A DNA stretch of 64,000 nt, taken from NCBI GenBank assembly GCA_950295325.1, contig OX485806.1:26970001-27034000 (forward strand). Direction: 5' to 3'. A program made the position numbers and the translations under genes. The first letter of the stretch is position 1; each line of letters opens with the position of its first letter. Positions 1-10,482 of the stretch are shown here, piece after piece. The notes under the pieces were generated by a model. That model saw nothing but the letters and a program-made list of their open reading frames with translations, had not been told where the DNA came from and did not search any database. This DNA is from Polytrichum commune (Eukaryota > Streptophyta > Polytrichopsida > Polytrichales > Polytrichaceae).

Positions 1-176
1 GAGGGATTTTTCTCAGCTATGGTTGGAGCGGTTATGGAGGAGGTGGAAGGTGAGGCGCGGGTGAGACGGAAGCCTGGTGGGAGTACAATTGGGAGGCAAA
101 ACATTTTCCGTGACAGGGAAGCATACCATCACCTCTTGTATTAGGATTACTTTGCGGCAGAGCCCAACATTGGGTG

Positions 177-217
177 CCCATGCCCACCCATGCCCATGGG
201 TTTTGGGTGGGCATGGG
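177..217. repeat. short perfect inverted repeat (13-bp arms)
   Basis: CCCATGCCCACCC at 177-189 is exactly complementary to GGGTGGGCATGGG at 205-217, with a 15-nt loop. Degenerate copies of the same GGGTGGGCATGGG word follow at 232-250 and 267-290. The word is the one that forms the minisatellite further right. Confidence 0.85.
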
Positions 218-458
218 TGCGATATTATGTTCATGGGCGGGCATGGGTGGGCGTGGGTGCGATATTATTGTTCATGGGTGGGCATGGGCTATAGCAAAGC
301 ATATTGAATGAGCTCTCATTCAAATGCTTTCGACGGTTGCGTGGAGGACCGGACTGTGTTACATGCTGGATTACTCTACTAACCCCTTATGACTTTCTCT
401 TCTCAAAGTAGTGAAGTTGAAAGCTCCAAAATACAAAAGCCATTGGGCAAGGTTGACT

Positions 459-692
459 ACATTGGCACAATTTTTGAATATATGGGTGCAATTTTTGAAT
501 ACATGGGCACAATTTGAATAGCATGGGTGGGCATGGGTGGACACATGTCATGCTATGGGTGGGCATGGGTGGACACATGTCATGCTATGGGTGGGCATGG
601 GTGGGCATGGGTGGACACATGTCATGCTATGGGTGGGCATGGGTGGGCATGAGTGGATACATGTCATGCTATGGGTGGGCATGGGTGGGCAT
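459..692. repeat. GGGTGGGCATGG minisatellite
   Basis: From about 521 to 692 the sequence is a tandem array of 32- and 42-bp units. Each has a GTGGACACATGTCATGCT core followed by one or two GTGGGCATGG decamers. It is preceded (459-520) by three diverged units of about 22 bp built on CAATTTTTGAATA. The array replaces the expected 5' part of the adjacent transposase reading frame. Short open frames through it (GWAWVGMGGH-type peptides) are by-products of the repeat. Confidence 0.9.
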
Positions 693-721
693 AGGTCGCT
701 GCTGATGGTCATGGTCTGGGT

Positions 722-1270
722 ATGGGTACAAATTCGAAGGGAAATGTTGGGCTCTGCTTTGCGGAGAATCCTACCTATGGTCATGTTAAGTTCCGTAGGC
801 GATTTAGAATGAGATGGGAATTGTTCGTGTGCATTATGGATGCAGTGGCAAAATTTGATCCATGGTTTATCCAAGGTGTTGATGCGGTTGGTAGATTGGG
901 TTTGAGCACATTGCATAAATGCACTGCAACAATCAGGATGCTTGCGTATGGATTGCCTGCAGACGCGTGCGATGCGTATTGTAGATTGGGCGAGTCTACA
1001 ACCTCTGAGTGCATGAAACGGTTTGTAAAGGCAATGAGAGGATGTTTTGAGTCAACCTACTTGAGGCAACCCACACGTAAAGATTTTGAGCGCCAAATGG
1101 CCATCAATGAGGCCCGAGGCTTCCCCGGGATATTTGGTAGTCTTGACTGTATGCATTGGATTTGGAAGAATTACTCGGTTGCGTGGCAAGGGCAATTCCA
1201 GGACAAGGACAAGATCCGCTCTATTATCCTCGAGGCCATAGGAGATCTCATGGAACACTTGTGGAGGGTG
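722..1270 (+). pseudogene. PIF/Harbinger transposase, truncated at both ends
   Basis: The frame matches the plant Harbinger nuclease family. In order it shows AENPTYGHVKFRRRFRM near the start, the HKCTATIRMLAYG helix, INEARGFPGIFGSLDCMHW, then WKNYSVAWQGQ and IILEA. The D of SLDCMHW is the expected first acidic residue of the DDE triad. About 180 residues are readable against 350-450 in intact members. Homology stops after IILEA, so the second and third catalytic acidic residues are absent. The first ATG (722) lies in the junction with the minisatellite and is probably not the original start. The accessory Myb-like gene lies convergently at 1828-2929. The copy cannot encode an active transposase. 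Confidence 0.88.
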
Positions 1271-1291
1271 AAAGGAGGGTTGCAAATTTAG

Positions 1292-1827
1292 ATTCACAAA
1301 ATAGGAGACTCTCTTTATTGTCAATAGAATTGGGCATTGAGGTTAAGACCAGGGCCCCCATTTATGTAACCAAGCATGTGATTTTCAGTAAAGGCACCTT
1401 GAATTGGACTTACACCTGCACTATGCATTCCATACATAACATTTGTATGTCCAAATGCACTAGGCGCAGAGCACACATAATCAGGATGCGGCATTTCTAC
1501 ACTAAAACCTGGTCTAAAATTTCTACCATGGCTTGGACCTGCGAGTCTTGTGTCTTGGCTGCCTCCGAAGCTCTGATTGCCTCCGAAGCTCTGATTGGGC
1601 TGTGAATCCCGGCATTTGCTGGGGTGTCCGGGATGCACTCCATGTCCTCCTAGCTCGAGTCCTCTTGGTCTCCTGCACATACAAGCAGGACCACCAATGT
1701 CAAACACCACTGGAGCTTACGAAAAAAAAAGCATGAACCCATAAAGCCCTAAACCCTCCCAACAACCCCAAACCCCAAACCCCACTCCCATCAATCCTCC
1801 CAACAATCCTCCCAGCAATCAATAGCC
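1292..1827 (-). other. Harbinger interior, including an unassigned 129-codon frame
   Basis: A minus-strand open frame at 1321-1710 encodes a Gly/Ser/Asn/Pro-rich peptide with a duplicated NQSFGG motif. I do not recognise it. It could be the coding tail of a Harbinger protein or chance. Between it and the Myb-like gene, 1740-1822 is C-rich low-complexity DNA built from repeats such as CCCCAAACCCC and AATCCTCCCA. No transposase catalytic residues are found on the plus strand here. Confidence 0.3.
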
Positions 1828-2929
1828 TCATGCAGAAAATGAAATGATTGATGCGAAGACGGGAATCATGTTTGGGCTTGAACCTGCGAAGACGGGCAAT
1901 TCTCGGGGAATCTTTCCTGTACCTGCAACGGCAAAGTCTGGGATGGTCGGTGAGGGTGCCGACGGTGGTGCAAGCGTAACCACGGGCACAACGGGTGCTG
2001 CAACGGTGCGGTTCCTCGCGGGGGGCGCCTCCAGGTTGCGCTCCTTCAACAGCTTGGTGTGCTCAAGCTCCTCTAGCTCCGCTCGACGCCGCTCCATATG
2101 CTGAATCTCCTCCTAGCGACGGAGTGTGAAATATTTTTTTGCCTCCTCGCTCATGCCCTCTTCCAACGGCATGGTGAAGAGCGACATGGCGCATTGGTCC
2201 TGGATGGCATTTGCCTTGCGGAGGCTCGCTTCTGCCATAGTCTATGTAGCGCGCGCTTGGGACTGCAGAATCTTCTCCCGCTTCTTTTGCGCCACGACAT
2301 TTGCCTTTGCTGCCTTCGAGCCCTGCGGCCTGGTGGGTCTCGGGGGAAACCTTGTGGGACTAATCACAACGACCTCCTCATCTGAAGCGCTACCGGAACT
2401 TGGGCCTTCCATGGCCACCTCCGGGGCAATTGTCGGAGGTGACTTGCGTTTCCCCATGCCTACACCTCTCGGGCCACTCTCCACGGCAGTTGATCGCCAT
2501 TGCACGTCCACCGGCGAATCCCACCACCTCGGTACATCCTTTGAGAACCTGCCAACAATGCAAGTAAACAAAAACTTGCTGTTTGGGATGCCTATCTCGA
2601 TAAAATTGGAGTGTTTTCTCAACTACATCATCAAGGGACGTGCCGAACTCTCTACAATCAAACACTTGCTTGTACGCCCCACAGAATTTGCCCACGTCGT
2701 GCTTAATGTGACCCCATTTTGTCTCTAGCGACCTAGCTGGGCGCACATGATTTGAGCATGGTTTGCTTTGATTGAAATGAGCAGTGATACGATCCCAAAA
2801 CGCAGAATTGCGTTGACCATTGCCACAAATTGGGTCCTACGAAACAGCAAGAAAACTTCTACACAAGCTTCTCTCCTCCTCAACACTGAAATTTTTGCCC
2901 TTGCGTGTCTTTCCCGCCGGAACGTGTGC
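1828..2929 (-). pseudogene. Harbinger-associated Myb/SANT-like accessory protein, decayed
   Basis: Read on the minus strand from ATG 2929, this is the ORF1-type partner of plant PIF/Harbinger transposases, a DNA-binding protein needed for transposition in studied family members. It begins MAHVPAGKTRKGKNFSVEEE and continues with the trihelix-like segment (AFWDRITAHFN, RSLETKWGHIKHDVGKFCG), then HCWQVLK/DVPRWWDSP, the basic block RPQGSKAAKAN, and a charged C-terminal helix (MERRRAELEELEH). Damage seen: in-frame TAG codons at 2837-2839, 2242-2244 and 2113-2115, and a one-base frameshift at about 2539 between HCWQVLK and DVPRWW. Removing these would give about 367 codons, normal for the family. 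The many plus-strand frames over this region are its shadows. Confidence 0.85.
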
Positions 2930-3107
2930 CATGGTGGCCTCTGCAAGTACTGCTACCGGGAGGACAGTTTCCCATGCCAAACAAGGGAAAAGTGCCGAGA
3001 GCGGGAGGTCATTTGACGGGACCCCACACAATAACGGGAGGGGTAGCGAGGGCGTTGGCCCACGCCGCGGGCTCCTGCACCCGCTAGTGACCGTTGCCGT
3101 GAGCTGG

Positions 3108-3132
3108 GGTCTCAGGACCGAGGATGCTCTAA
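3108..3132. mobile_element. probable right terminus of the Harbinger transposon
   Basis: On the minus strand the sequence begins GAGCATCCTCGGTCCTGAGA, which resembles the GAGCATC-type termini of many plant PIF/Harbinger elements. It is followed by TAA (3130-3132), a permitted 3-bp target duplication. The opposite terminus is not seen and probably lies left of the window. Confidence 0.55.
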
Positions 3133-3634
3133 GGGCCACTTCACACACGAGCCAAGAGCCATGACCGTGAAATTATGAGAGCCCAAAAGAAAGTGTCCAA
3201 AGGCCATCCCAACACACCTCCGAAATCATGTAGTGTGGTCATGGACCCTCAAGTGTAGTGTGAAGTCATATGTGAGTGGGCCCTCAATCAACTGCTATTT
3301 CAATGAATGTCTATTCATGCGGGTCCTCACACCTGATAAGATAGAATAAATCAACGGTTGTGAGCGTTCGGAGTGCCATGGTCTCCCAATGGTTTTGTGT
3401 TAGGCCTACCTCCAAGAGGTGGTTTTTGAAAATAGCCCAAGTGACCATGAAACATGATCCATTCAATGTCATGTAGGAATCCATGTAGACTTTACATCCA
3501 TCTTGCATTCACTTACTCCGTTGGTCCCTCAAGCGTAGTGTGACGTGAACTTGAACCGGGTCCACCTTTACCACCAATGAGAGTGCTTGAAGTGTAATGG
3601 TCAAGGGCTCTCAGTCTCATGTGTGTAGTGGCCC
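3133..3634 (+). mobile_element. family A MITE, copy 1 (Harbinger-like)
   Basis: A 502-bp non-coding element. Its left end is GGGCCACTTCACACACGAG and its right end is the near-complement (ATGTGTGTAGTGGCCC). It is flanked by TAA at 3130-3132 and 3635-3637. The 3-bp T-A-rich duplication is typical of PIF/Harbinger elements. Interior words shared with other copies include CATGTAGTGTGGTCA and GGTCCCTCAAGCGTAGTGTG. Confidence 0.92.
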
Positions 3635-3637
3635 TAA

Positions 3638-5804
3638 CACCCTAGTCTTTAAAGCAAGCCAACACTACCCATACTTGACGGAGTCTAAGACTTAAGAAGT
3701 AGTTTAGAATAACTTCATCAACTGCTTTATGTTCATGGAAATAAATATTAGAAAGCGGTTAGGACCTTCATCTCTACAAGGTACATTTACTAATAGCAAA
3801 CATAGGTTGTAGAGACGTAACGATATCATATTTAGCCAGTCTATTAAATAAAATAATAGTCATGTTAAGTGTAGATGTTACAACTATATAAAGGGGAAAC
3901 TAATTAGAGACCCTAATGCACCTCATTCGCACCTTGATTATTCTACATGAAGTGTCAACCGAGCTCTCTCTTTAAAGTGGAAAACTTGAGACTTGGAAAC
4001 TTGAATTACTTGGTACTCAAAAGTTGGAATAGGAGACTTGGATACTTGAATTAGTTGGATACAAGAATTACTTGGAAACTTAAATTACTTGATACATGAA
4101 TGTGGGACTTGGAACTTGAATCTTAAATCACTTACTTATTATGTGAGAAACTTGTGACTGTGACTCAAAGCGAGGATAACTTGTGAGCATCACTCAAAGT
4201 TAGATTACTTACAAGCTTAGTTGTTCATAATTTCTCGAGACTTTAAAATAGGTTGGGTACCTTGAAGATAAATTGGATTACTTGTGAATTGAAAATTGGA
4301 TACCTCAAGGAGCAAAGTTACTACTTCACAAAATTTCCAAAACATGCAAGACTTTAAGTTCTCTTGAATACTTCAAGAATTAATGAGAGATAGTTGAATG
4401 AAGCAAGATACGAGACATGTGCACATAAGCAAGGGTTCAAAAATTGGTAAAGCTAAGACTTGAGATTACTTACCAAAGTTAACATTGAAGAAGTATTAGA
4501 TTTGAGACCTCATCAACAAAGTGTAGTTGAGGAATGGCATGTGAGATCTAATCGGCATAACTAAAGCAAAAAATCTTAAGGTGAAAGGAAGATCACACAA
4601 AGCCATCAAGTTAACCAAATCTTCCACCACTTCATATTTGCGTTCAACCTAGGCCTTCACCTATTATATTAACCAAGTGGATTTTGATTGAAATATACCT
4701 CTAATAATAATCGACACTTAGGAGAAGGTCTTAAATCTTGACAAAGTAGAATTGGGATTAGAATTAGGATAGGTGTACGTTTTCCATACAAGTTATCAAG
4801 AAGATACAAACACTTACATATTACGTGGACATTGATGTTAGGGAAAATACAACCTTCTCTTACTCTAAAACACCTAACCTTGACATTAGGGTCTTAGGGG
4901 AACAAGATTTTGAAGGTTTTGAGCATCTTATTCCTATGGGTTTTTCAAAAGTTTGAACGAACTTTTGAAGTTATATTTTATGAATACAAAGTAAGTAAAG
5001 TAGAGTAACTCTAGAAGTAGAAACCAAATTATGGATGCATAGAGGTATCCTTTGTACTTGAAGGAGTTCAGTTCATAATTGGAAGATACCACACCCTCAT
5101 TCTAACCTACATTCATAAGGACGCTTCTTGGAAGATAAGAACTTGAGGTATCAAAATCTTAGAATTAGCCTAGTCCTCTAAGTTACAAGATTCATGTGAA
5201 TCGGTCAGTAGCGGGTTACACAGTCTAGAGTTGCAAGAACCTATTGACTAAAATGACAACCTCAACACAAGAATCCTATTAGTCGACATTATAAATATAG
5301 ACCCAAGGAGGTTACACTAAGGCATGAGTCCAAACCATATGAAAATAATGTTATGCTAATCTAGCACCGTTGTGTTGTGCATTCCACTTAGTTTCTTATG
5401 ATCCACTCTTAATTTGAGAAACCAAACTTCAAGCATGGGTCCAATCTTGAGTCCAAAAGTAAAATATATTAACCCATAAACACTCCTAATGTGAAATATA
5501 GGGTGTGCTTCCAGCCCCCATTTGTGCATACATTGGGCTAGAGTAAAATTAGCAAGAATTTGTTGAGGTGGGTAATGTCCATTTATGATTACCCTGCATG
5601 TTTTCCTACACTTTAACACTGTTACAAATTAAAACCATATAGAAACTTTATGACAACACCCTTCTTTATCCATCCACATTGTGAAAAATGTTTGTATTTC
5701 CCTCCCGCCTCCAAGATGGGGGGCACATTGCATGTGAGCCCATGTGCTCAAATTGACCCCAACAAATTGTTGGTGTTTCACGTAGTTCTCCATTACCCCA
5801 TGTA
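3638..5804. other. AT-rich non-coding stretch
   Basis: No open frame longer than about 90 codons and no recognisable protein. From 3990 to 4290 there is a loose enrichment of ACTTGGA/ACTTGAA words (TTGAATTACTTGG, CTTGGAAACTTGAATT), suggesting a very decayed short tandem repeat. No gene or clear transposon ends were seen. Confidence 0.5.
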
Positions 5805-6585
5805 GGGTGAGTTTTCATGTAGTGCGCTGGCCCACTAAATTCTAGACATTAGTGGGCTAAAGGTGTTTATATGTAGTTAAGCACAAGATGCCTTCCAATT
5901 GCTAGAATGTGGAGGGTCGTGAACATGAGTTGCTAGATTTCCATACACTCACTAAAGAATATTTAATCTACAAGTGTTGGTTGCACCAGGATTAAGACCA
6001 GTTGAATAATCAAGAAAATCAATGTTGGTCTAAAACTCCATTCTTGATAATTGGGAGGAGGAGGTTAATAGGTGGACCCATATTTGAAAGGATGGGAGTA
6101 GCTACAATAAATATGATATTTAGTGTCACCAATTTTAGTTGTCTTGCTAAATACTAATTGTAAATTGCGGTATAGTGTCACCAACACTAAATGTTAACCC
6201 AACATTATTTGTCAGTCCTTGTAAGTTCTTTGATGATTATAGAATTACAGTGTTGCAATTACTATCATTTACCAAGTGGTTTTTCGTTCAAATTTCGATC
6301 ATCCATGACAACATTTCATCACAAGTTGTTGACATGAGAAGGTATGGTTTTGGCGAGTGAATGAATTCATCCATCATCCATGACAATATTTTTTCACTTA
6401 TTCATAACAAGTGTCATCCTAAAAGTTACCATAGTGATATAAAATAGCATATGACACTAACATATGATATTTAGTGTAGTTGGCACATGTGAACCCTACC
6501 CACTAGATTCCCTCTACATTTGAGTGGGTATGTCCTTATTCACACTAGAATCTAGTGGGCGAGTGGCCAAAATGGAAACTCACCC
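5805..6585. mobile_element. inverted-repeat element hosting a nested MITE
   Basis: GGGTGAGTTTTCATG at 5805 and CATTTTGGCCACT-type sequence at the right end (ending AACTCACCC at 6585) form imperfect inverted repeats of about 45 bp. Both arms contain GCCCACTA.ATTCTAG. The flanks are GTA on the left and TTA on the right, so a 3-bp Harbinger-type duplication is possible but not exact. A TA-flanked MITE sits inside (6105-6476). Confidence 0.6.
6105..6476. mobile_element. family E MITE (CACTAAATA-type ends, TA flanks)
   Basis: The left end CAATAAATATGATATTTAGTG pairs with the complement of the right end, which reads CACTAAATATCATATG on the minus strand. TA dinucleotides flank both sides (6103-6104, 6477-6478). 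The ends match the element at 15502-15822. The TA duplication suggests a Tc1/mariner-type origin. Confidence 0.65.
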
Positions 6586-6670
6586 TTAGTCTTCCATATC
6601 TCCACTTTCATAACACGCGCTTCACAAGTTGTCTTAGTCATATGTGTGCAACTCATGATGCATCTTCAAC

Positions 6671-9600
6671 TGTCGCGGCCCACCTTTTCTTAAAACCTTA
6701 AGAAACCTTGTTTTAAGATTAAGGAATAGATTTGAGCGAGGAAAACATAGTAAGTAGAGTACTTTATTGGTAGATAGTTAGGTAGGCTAGTTAGGATTGA
6801 GGAGAAAAACTAAAATCATTAAAGTAGTTAAAAATACCGAATTGAGTTAGTGTTAGGAATTCCGTTTTGACTCGGAAACCTTAGAGCGGAGCGGACCGCA
6901 CCGGCGACAGCGGGCTGCAACCACTATAGCCACCCAATCACAGAAGCGGATCGCGGACAAGCCGCTAGCCCTCCGCAAGGTGCACGTGGTCACTCCCACT
7001 GGTAGAGAGGAGAACGATGAGTTGGAGGCAGACTTGAGGCGCATGGGCTGCCTCGGGTTATGGGAAAAATCGTGGAGAGTACGCTCTGAGGGGATGGTGA
7101 GGGAGTTAGTCACGGGAGAAGTGGACCACGTTTACGCTTCCACCATCCGGGGCCGACCGGATAGGTGGAATGCGGAATTGTGGAGTCGGGTTTACGGCTT
7201 CGAGCAAGGAGGGGAAGGTATGGCTACTAAGAGAGAGGATTGTACGAGGGACAAATTCTCCCAGAGGCTAGACCCCAAGTATGGATATTTTGTGAAAGAT
7301 TGTAAAGATGAGAGGGAAAGGAGGATGTTAGCTTTTCTAGTGCCTATCTTTAGCCCGGAAAAACCTTATAACATCACTCTTACTCTTGCCACCATCTTAC
7401 TTCTTGCATATTCCGAAAAGAAGGTGGTGGATTGGGGAAGCCTCATTGGAGAGTTGGTGCACAAGTTGGCAACCAACACTAAGCGCGGCCTACCTTCCTA
7501 CATAGGGTCTTTCCTCTTCCACCTATACGCACACGAAAACCTATTCACGGACGAAGAGGACACCCTATGGTCATCGCATCAGTTTATGCGGGAGCTCCAG
7601 ACTACCGATTCGGAGCCGGAGATGGGCCATGAGGATTCGAAGGAGAAAAACGTGGTGGAGATGAGCGACGAAGAGCGACCCGTGACCAAGAAGCGAAAAC
7701 TAATGTTGGGAAATCGTGCGACGCGGACCAGGTCCGCCACCAAGCCGGTAGGAGGTGGAACCTCCACCTTGTCCTTGGAGGACAATCCGCGACTTGGAGG
7801 GAGTACTGTCCTGGATTGCGGACTATGAGCTACAAATGCACCAAGTAGGGGAATTGGTGGGCAACCCGCCGCGGAAGGGTTTGGTTGCCGCAATAAAGGA
7901 GGCCATCCAAGATCCGCGTCGGCTGTGGGAGCTGGAGCGGAAAGTGGATCACCTTACTGCGGAAAAGCGGAAGACCGCGGAGCGAGTGCGGAAGTTGGAA
8001 GGGGAGCGAGAGAAGCTCCTTAAGCAAGTAAAGGATACCACTCTCACGGTACAAAAGTTGAGTGGTATGTTGGAAATTCCGGGGAACGTGTGGTGGAAAA
8101 CCAAGATGTTCGACGCGGAATTGAAGAACGCGGGCCACGTTTCCGGGTCGAAGATGGTTACCTTCATTATGGATCAAGGGAGTAAGATGTACGCGTCCTT
8201 GAGAGCAATGAAGGCCCTCATTGCTAGTTGCACGGATTTGTTTCCCATGGTAGTTGAGTCATCGGAGGAAAGGGAGTCTTCATCCGACTACTCCGACTTG
8301 ACCCCTCAGGACATGGTAGAAATTCAAGGTGCCGCGGTGGAAGGTGGAAGGTGGAAACCAGCATGCGGAAGAGGTGGACCAGGTGGAGGACATCACGGCG
8401 ATCACGACCCTCCCGGTTTCCACCACTGAGGTGTTAGTTCCCAAGGCCACCCCAGTTTCCGCCGCGGTTGGTGAGGAAACCTTGGGTGATTACCACGTGG
8501 CCGAGGTCTCAACTCCAACCCTTGCCACGGACTTCCAAGTGGTTGTCCGGGATCCGCCGCCACTTGCCATTCTTGCTCCAGAATTTCCGCCGGACGACCA
8601 ACTATCCGTCCCACTGGCACCGGACGTTGCGGAAATGGTGGACCGCGTGGGAGTGAGTTCCGCGCCGAATGCTCACGATGTGCAAGTGGCGCCACCACGT
8701 GCTCCATTTTTGGCAACGGACAGCGCGGACCGCCGCGAGGAGCGGAAGCAGAATAAGAAGGACGCCAAGTTGAAGAAGCGGAAGGATAAGGAGTAGATTT
8801 TAGTTAGGATTCCATTTTGGTTTGTTTTGGGCAAGTAGTTAGGTGGCCCCGGTTGATGCGCCTCGTCATTTTCTTTGTTTGGGTTTTCACCTCTCCATGA
8901 GGTGGATTGTTGCCACGTGGCCCGCGATTTCCGGCATGGAAACTATGGCATGTGGGTGTTAGTTTGGTTTTTAAAGGGAGAACACTTCGGTGTTTCTCTC
9001 ATCATTTTGCAATGCAAGTGTTCTTTTGTTCAATTCGGACCTTATGCTTTAGTTCACCTTCGGTTTGAGTTGAGTCTTGAGTACATGTGTAATGCAAGTG
9101 GTCCCTCTTTTCCGTACTTGAGGTTTCCGAGTTTTCCGCCATTCCCTATCATTGTGTAGGTTAGTTAGGTTAGTATTCTGTGATAGGACAGGGGGGTCAG
9201 TAATACCCCGAGGTGCGTGTGGTTAAAACGCCCCTGTGTGAGCAGGTGATGGGCGGAGAAATCTTAAGCGCGGAAAGGAGGAAAGGATTGGCCGAGCAAG
9301 GGAAAAGAACCCCACCGTGGGGTTGTTGGGCAAGGGAAGTTCCACACACACGATAGGTTCTTCCCCACTTACTCCGTCCAACTAGGGACCGACAATGAGC
9401 AGCAGTGGATAGACCTGTCCAATAGTAGGGGGAGAGTTCTGGTTTACGCCTTCCGCTTGCCGTGACCTAGAGGTGGATCACACCGATCAGCAGTAACGGA
9501 ATGGTCTAGAACACTCATGCACCTGCCGCGACTGGCGCTTGGTTCCCACCGCGGATGGTAGGCGTGGTAGCCCCATCCCTATGTTAGCCCTGCCGTCACG

Positions 9601-10482
9601 GAAATCAACAAATCTTAGGTCTTATCTTGTGTGACCTGTGGAACAACACAAGCTACCCATTGTGAGGATAGGAGCGAAGATGTTGTGTTTCCACCTTTCT
9701 CGAGGGAGGATTCGGTTTCCGCGTGTGGTATAGTGGAAACTGTGCCATCACGGAAAGCGGATCAGGCTGGTTTTGTAGACCCAAAACTTCCTCCACCTTT
9801 CCCCCCGTCAAAGGGGGGTGGCACGCGTCGGATACTTAAGCGGGACACCTTCTCGAGGGAGGGCTGCCCCCATCGAAGCACTAGTCTAAGGGAGTAGTAG
9901 TTAGAAAAAGGAAGTGGGGATAGGGAGACAACCCTAAGAAATCAACTCAAAGGGTGAAATCCTGATGAACAACTACCAAGTCTCTCTGAGCATTCTAGCC
10001 TAAAACACTAGAATTATGGTCCTTGTGACACGGTCGAAAATCTAGTGGATAGTGGAAATACAGGTCATATCCGCTACCTCTATCGCGGAAACCTTATCCC
10101 GGAAGTCATGACCCGTAATAAGGAATCTTAGAATGGAGTGTATATAGTTGTTATACTATGGATTCGGGACGCTGAGTCTATTGTTGTTACTACTCTAGGG
10201 TGGGAGCTTGTCCATACTTTGTGTTGTGTTCCCTACCTCGGTCCACTACCGGGAAGGCGGAAATTTCCGTGCTATAATTTCCGTAATATCCCGGATTTCT
10301 TAATCCGATTTGTGTTGACTTAGTTTCTGGTGTTTCTTGTGTGTGTGTGTGAGTGAAAGTTTTCCCCCCTTCTGTGTTGTGAATGACCGCAGGTTCTTCG
10401 TGGGAACGAACTTGGCGCGGTTTTGACGTTTTACGCGTTAATTAGGTTAATTAACTGAATACGTTACCACCGTGCTACGACA
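6671..10482 (+). mobile_element. LTR-type insertion, 3.8 kb, probable solo LTR with an internal ORF
   Basis: The segment begins TGTCGCGGCC and ends GTGCTACGACA, the TG...CA termini of an LTR with complementary TGTCG/CGACA tips. TCAAC occurs at 6666-6670 and again at 10483-10487, an exact 5-bp target duplication. The first 190 bp are not repeated near the right end, so there is no LTR pair, and no primer-binding site, protease, reverse transcriptase or integrase is visible. The simplest reading is a solo LTR of unusual length. A non-autonomous element without LTRs is the alternative. The interior is richer in GC (frequent GCGGAA words) than the surroundings. A purine-rich tract lies at 9904-9926. 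From 8800 to 10482 I see no coding sequence. Confidence 0.8.
6857..8796 (+). pseudogene. unrecognised ORF of about 640 codons inside the LTR-type insertion, two frameshifts
   Basis: Three consecutive plus-strand frames form one ancestral reading frame. Frame 1 (stop-free from 6857, broken near 7800) contains RWNAELWSRVYGF, ERRMLAFLVPIF and FLFHLYAHENLF, then an acidic and basic tail. Frame 2 (to about 8340) contains DYELQMHQVGELVGNPPRKG followed by a predicted coiled coil (KVDHLTAEKRKTAERVRKLE). Frame 3 ends in a Pro/Val-rich segment and a Lys/Arg-rich C terminus (NKKDAKLKKRKDKE). The first shift falls at about 7793-7800 in a G-rich run. The second coincides with three tandem copies of GGTGGAA at 8336-8356, and one copy fewer restores the frame. 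No ATG lies between the upstream stop (6854) and MGCLGLWEK. I do not recognise the family. The N-terminal part vaguely recalls plant mobile-domain or gag-like proteins, but this is not established. Confidence 0.6.

Noticed and set aside
514-812. Overlapping open frames on both strands with repeated GWAWVGMGG peptides
   Set aside because: They are translations of the GTGGGCATGG minisatellite in several frames, with no independent coding evidence.
1740-1822. Interstitial telomere repeat
   Set aside because: Only one CCCTAAA-like word occurs. The tract is mainly CCCCAAA and AATCCTCCCA, so it is ordinary C-rich low complexity.
2126-2728. 200-codon plus-strand open frame
   Set aside because: It is the antisense shadow of the Myb/SANT-like Harbinger accessory gene, whose motifs lie on the minus strand.
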